Source: Lacisediminihabitans sp046156175 (lineage in GTDB: Bacteria; Actinomycetota; Actinomycetes; Actinomycetales; Microbacteriaceae). Taken from it: 64,000 nucleotides of DNA. Position numbers and translations under genes: made by a program. Positions 62,571-64,000 of the stretch are shown piece after piece. The notes beneath the pieces are model-generated. The model saw only the letters and a list, made by a program, of their open reading frames with translations, was not told where the DNA came from and searched no databases. The stretch lies in contig NZ_JAYLVL010000003.1 in the NCBI RefSeq assembly GCF_046156175.1, forward strand, positions 698,558 to 762,557, read 5' to 3'. Position 1 is the stretch's first letter. Every line of letters begins with the position of its first letter.

Positions 62571-63287
62571 ATGTCTTATCCGCTACGACTCGAAGCAACT
62601 CTCGACCTGCACCTGTCCCGCTGGCTGTGGATCGTCAAGATGTTCCTGGCCATCCCGCACTACGTGATCCTCGTCGTGCTCAATGCGGCATTCGTGATCA
62701 CCAGCCTGATCGCGGGGATCGCGATTCTCGCGACCGGACGCTATCCGCGTGCCCTGTTCGACTTCAACGTGGGAGTGCTGCGCTGGAACTGGCGCGTCGG
62801 CTTCTCCGTCTACGCGGCGCTCGGCACCGACGCCTATCCGCCATTCACCCTCGCCGCCACCGACTATCCCGCCACCCTCGAAGTCGACTACCCGGAGCGA
62901 CTCTCCCGGCCCCGCGTGCTCATCGCATGGCTGCTCGCCATTCCACACCTCATCGTGGTGGGCTCGTTCGTCGGCATCATCATGCTCTACCCGTGGGATG
63001 CCTACGCGAGCTGGCAGGGCGGGCATCCGGTCGGCGGGTACTCGGTGCTCAATCTGCTCGTCGTGATCGCGGGCGTCATCCTTCTCATCACGGGGCGCTA
63101 CCCGACCTCGCTGTTCGAGTTCCTGGTGGGATTCAGCCGCTGGACCTACCGCGTCGTCGCCTTCGTCGGACTGATGACGGAGGTGTATCCGCCCTTCCGG
63201 CTGGATGCGGGCGGCCAGGAACCCGACCGAGAGTCGTCCTCCCCCGCCAGCCCACTGGACGAGAGCTCTGCGGTCACGGCGCGCTGA
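62571..63287 (+). CDS. DUF4389 membrane protein
   Basis: 238 residues with four transmembrane helices in two similar halves: RWLWIVKMFLAIPHYVILVV and RVLIAWLLAIPHLIVVGSFV. This duplication defines DUF4389. ITGRYPTSLFEFLVGFSRWT is a second copy of ATGRYPRALFDFNVGVLRWN. AAGGAG stands 8 nt before the ATG. Role unknown; last gene of the LuxR-linked set. Confidence 0.85.
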   Translation: MSYPLRLEATLDLHLSRWLWIVKMFLAIPHYVILVVLNAAFVITSLIAGIAILATGRYPRALFDFNVGVLRWNWRVGFSVYAALGTDAYPPFTLAATDYPATLEVDYPERLSRPRVLIAWLLAIPHLIVVGSFVGIIMLYPWDAYASWQGGHPVGGYSVLNLLVVIAGVILLITGRYPTSLFEFLVGFSRWTYRVVAFVGLMTEVYPPFRLDAGGQEPDRESSSPASPLDESSAVTAR

Positions 63288-63410
63288 ACTGCCGTCCAAT
63301 ACCAGTGGTGGAGCGCGGTCGATTCGCCGGAAGCCAGCGCCTTGCCGTTCAGGGGTGTGCGCAACCATCTTCGACAGCTCGCAGGGGCTGTGATCGAGGC
63401 GTTTGCGAGG

Positions 63411-63452
63411 TGCCCCTGGAGGGACTCGAACCCCCAACCGTTTCCTTAGGAT
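63411..63452 (-). tRNA. 3' part of tRNA-Arg (anticodon CCT), probable attachment site of a mobile element
   Basis: On the minus strand the sequence keeps the anticodon loop ATCCTAA, the 3' anticodon strand GGAAA, the T-arm GGGGG-TTCGAGT-CCCTC, the 3' acceptor strand CAGGGGC and the discriminator A, followed by CC. The 5' half (acceptor GCCCCTG, D-arm, 5' anticodon stem) is absent to the right. Homology ends at the anticodon loop, a common crossover point of tyrosine integrases. This is therefore an att copy rather than a working tRNA. Confidence 0.8.
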
Positions 63453-63873
63453 AAAGAGCGGTTCGCAGTCGGCGAATTGACCTCTTTAGCCCGGATTTCC
63501 GGGGATTTTGAGCATCAGGATGTCTGCACATCTGCCAACATTGATTGATTTACTAGGGGCGCTCAGCTGCATTTTCGTGGGATATTCGTGGGTCGATTAC
63601 CGCCCACCCTAGCCGCCAATTTGCCGCGAGTTCTTACCGCTCGCTCCAAAGCGCACGTACACGCAGACAACATGACTTATCCGACAAGGGAAGCCGCTCC
63701 GGATCATCGGGGCCCACGTACTAACGCCCGAATATCCGACTCGAATCAGGAGCAATGATTCAGAATCGTATTATCTTCAGCGTCTGGATTCACGGATTCT
63801 TGAGTCCGCCATTTTTCGACTTCCACATGTATCCGACAGATATTTCTGGTCGAGGTAAACATCACAGCGAGGG
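63453..63873. other. AT-richer, gene-poor DNA inside the putative mobile element
   Basis: 421 bp with visibly lower GC than the rest of the window (for example TTGATTGATTTACTAGGGG near 63541). No reading frame with a ribosome-binding site and typical codon bias was found. It lies between the tRNA-Arg att copy and an IS3-family left end. Confidence 0.6.
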
Positions 63874-64000
63874 TGAATCGCCCTGGGTTTCGTTCCGCCT
63901 GATCCTTTTGGAGGATTGAACTATGTCGAACCCTTACCCGGCCGAGTTTCGCGAACGTGCTCTTCGGATGCTCGCCGAAGCACGAGCTGATCACTCATCT
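63874..64000 (+). mobile_element. Left end of an IS3-family insertion sequence, cut by the window
   Basis: Begins with the putative terminal inverted repeat TGAATCGCCCTGGGTTTCGT, then 49 nt to the transposase ATG. The right end and OrfB lie beyond the window. Confidence 0.75.
63923..64000 (+). CDS. IS3-family transposase OrfA, N-terminal fragment
   Basis: 26 residues, SNPYPAEFRERALRMLAEAR after the Met, match the helix-turn-helix start of IS3 OrfA. GGAGGA stands 7 nt before the ATG. The gene continues past the window end. Confidence 0.88.
   Translation, partial: MSNPYPAEFRERALRMLAEARADHSS

Noticed and set aside
63411..63486. Intact tRNA-Arg gene
   Set aside because: The 5' acceptor strand, D-arm and 5' anticodon stem cannot be found in the following 80 nt, so only a 3' fragment is annotated.
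63746..63994. 82-residue frame on the minus strand in the right-hand element
   Set aside because: It runs across the IS3 inverted repeat and OrfA start on the other strand, lacks a ribosome-binding site and has no recognisable family.

Overview
The window is high-GC, gene-dense chromosomal DNA of an actinobacterium, most likely a member of the Microbacteriaceae. Supporting signs are strong GC preference at third codon positions, frequent GTG starts, an IdeR/DmdR-type iron box, a CsoR copper operator, and a large set of leaderless genes whose -10 hexamer lies exactly 6 nt before the start codon. The species assignment is an inference from style and gene content. About 60 protein genes, one complete tRNA, one tRNA remnant and the start of an insertion sequence are visible.

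Layout. 1-6900: 3' end of a propionyl-CoA synthetase gene, an Lrp/AsnC regulator, and a divergent operon for branched-chain 2-oxoacid dehydrogenase (E1alpha, E1beta, E2) plus an SDR and an acyl-CoA dehydrogenase (branched-chain amino acid or short acyl-CoA catabolism). 7000-19000: HrpA helicase, an iron(III) ABC importer behind an iron box, an acyl-CoA ligase, and a polar amino acid ABC importer. 19200-23700: a GNAT gene and the aerobic ribonucleotide reductase locus. NrdB has Phe in place of the radical Tyr (class Ic signature). NrdA is interrupted by an in-frame TAG just before its C-terminal CxxC redox tail. 23800-31500: MFS carrier, a decayed FMN reductase, aldo/keto reductases, a DUF4349 lipoprotein, and an ABC export pair. 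31600-36050: tRNA-Ala(CGC), RimJ-like acetyltransferase, GalU, 5-formyl-THF cyclo-ligase, FmdB-type zinc ribbon, MscL. 36350-46360: a 1258-residue helicase-like protein with degenerate ATPase motifs, a TPM-less TPM-family protein, an aminotransferase, an MFS carrier, an NlpC/P60 hydrolase, ThyA and a PPOX-type flavoprotein. 46340-49200: copper module csoR-copZ-copA with a palindromic CsoR operator. 49300-58400: F420-type nitroreductase, PadR regulator with UbiB-like kinase, NERD protein, CBS protein overlapping an NhaD/ArsB-type carrier, LysR regulator, two aldo/keto reductases. 58450-63290: a MalT-type LuxR regulator followed by four small membrane or unknown genes. 63411-64000: the 3' part of a tRNA-Arg(CCT), which I read as an attachment site, then AT-richer DNA and the left end of an IS3-family element. 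A mobile element therefore probably begins here and continues past the window.

The most unusual signals are the split NrdA tail next to a Phe-type NrdB, the inactive-looking DUF4011-like helicase, and the very regular leaderless promoter pattern.
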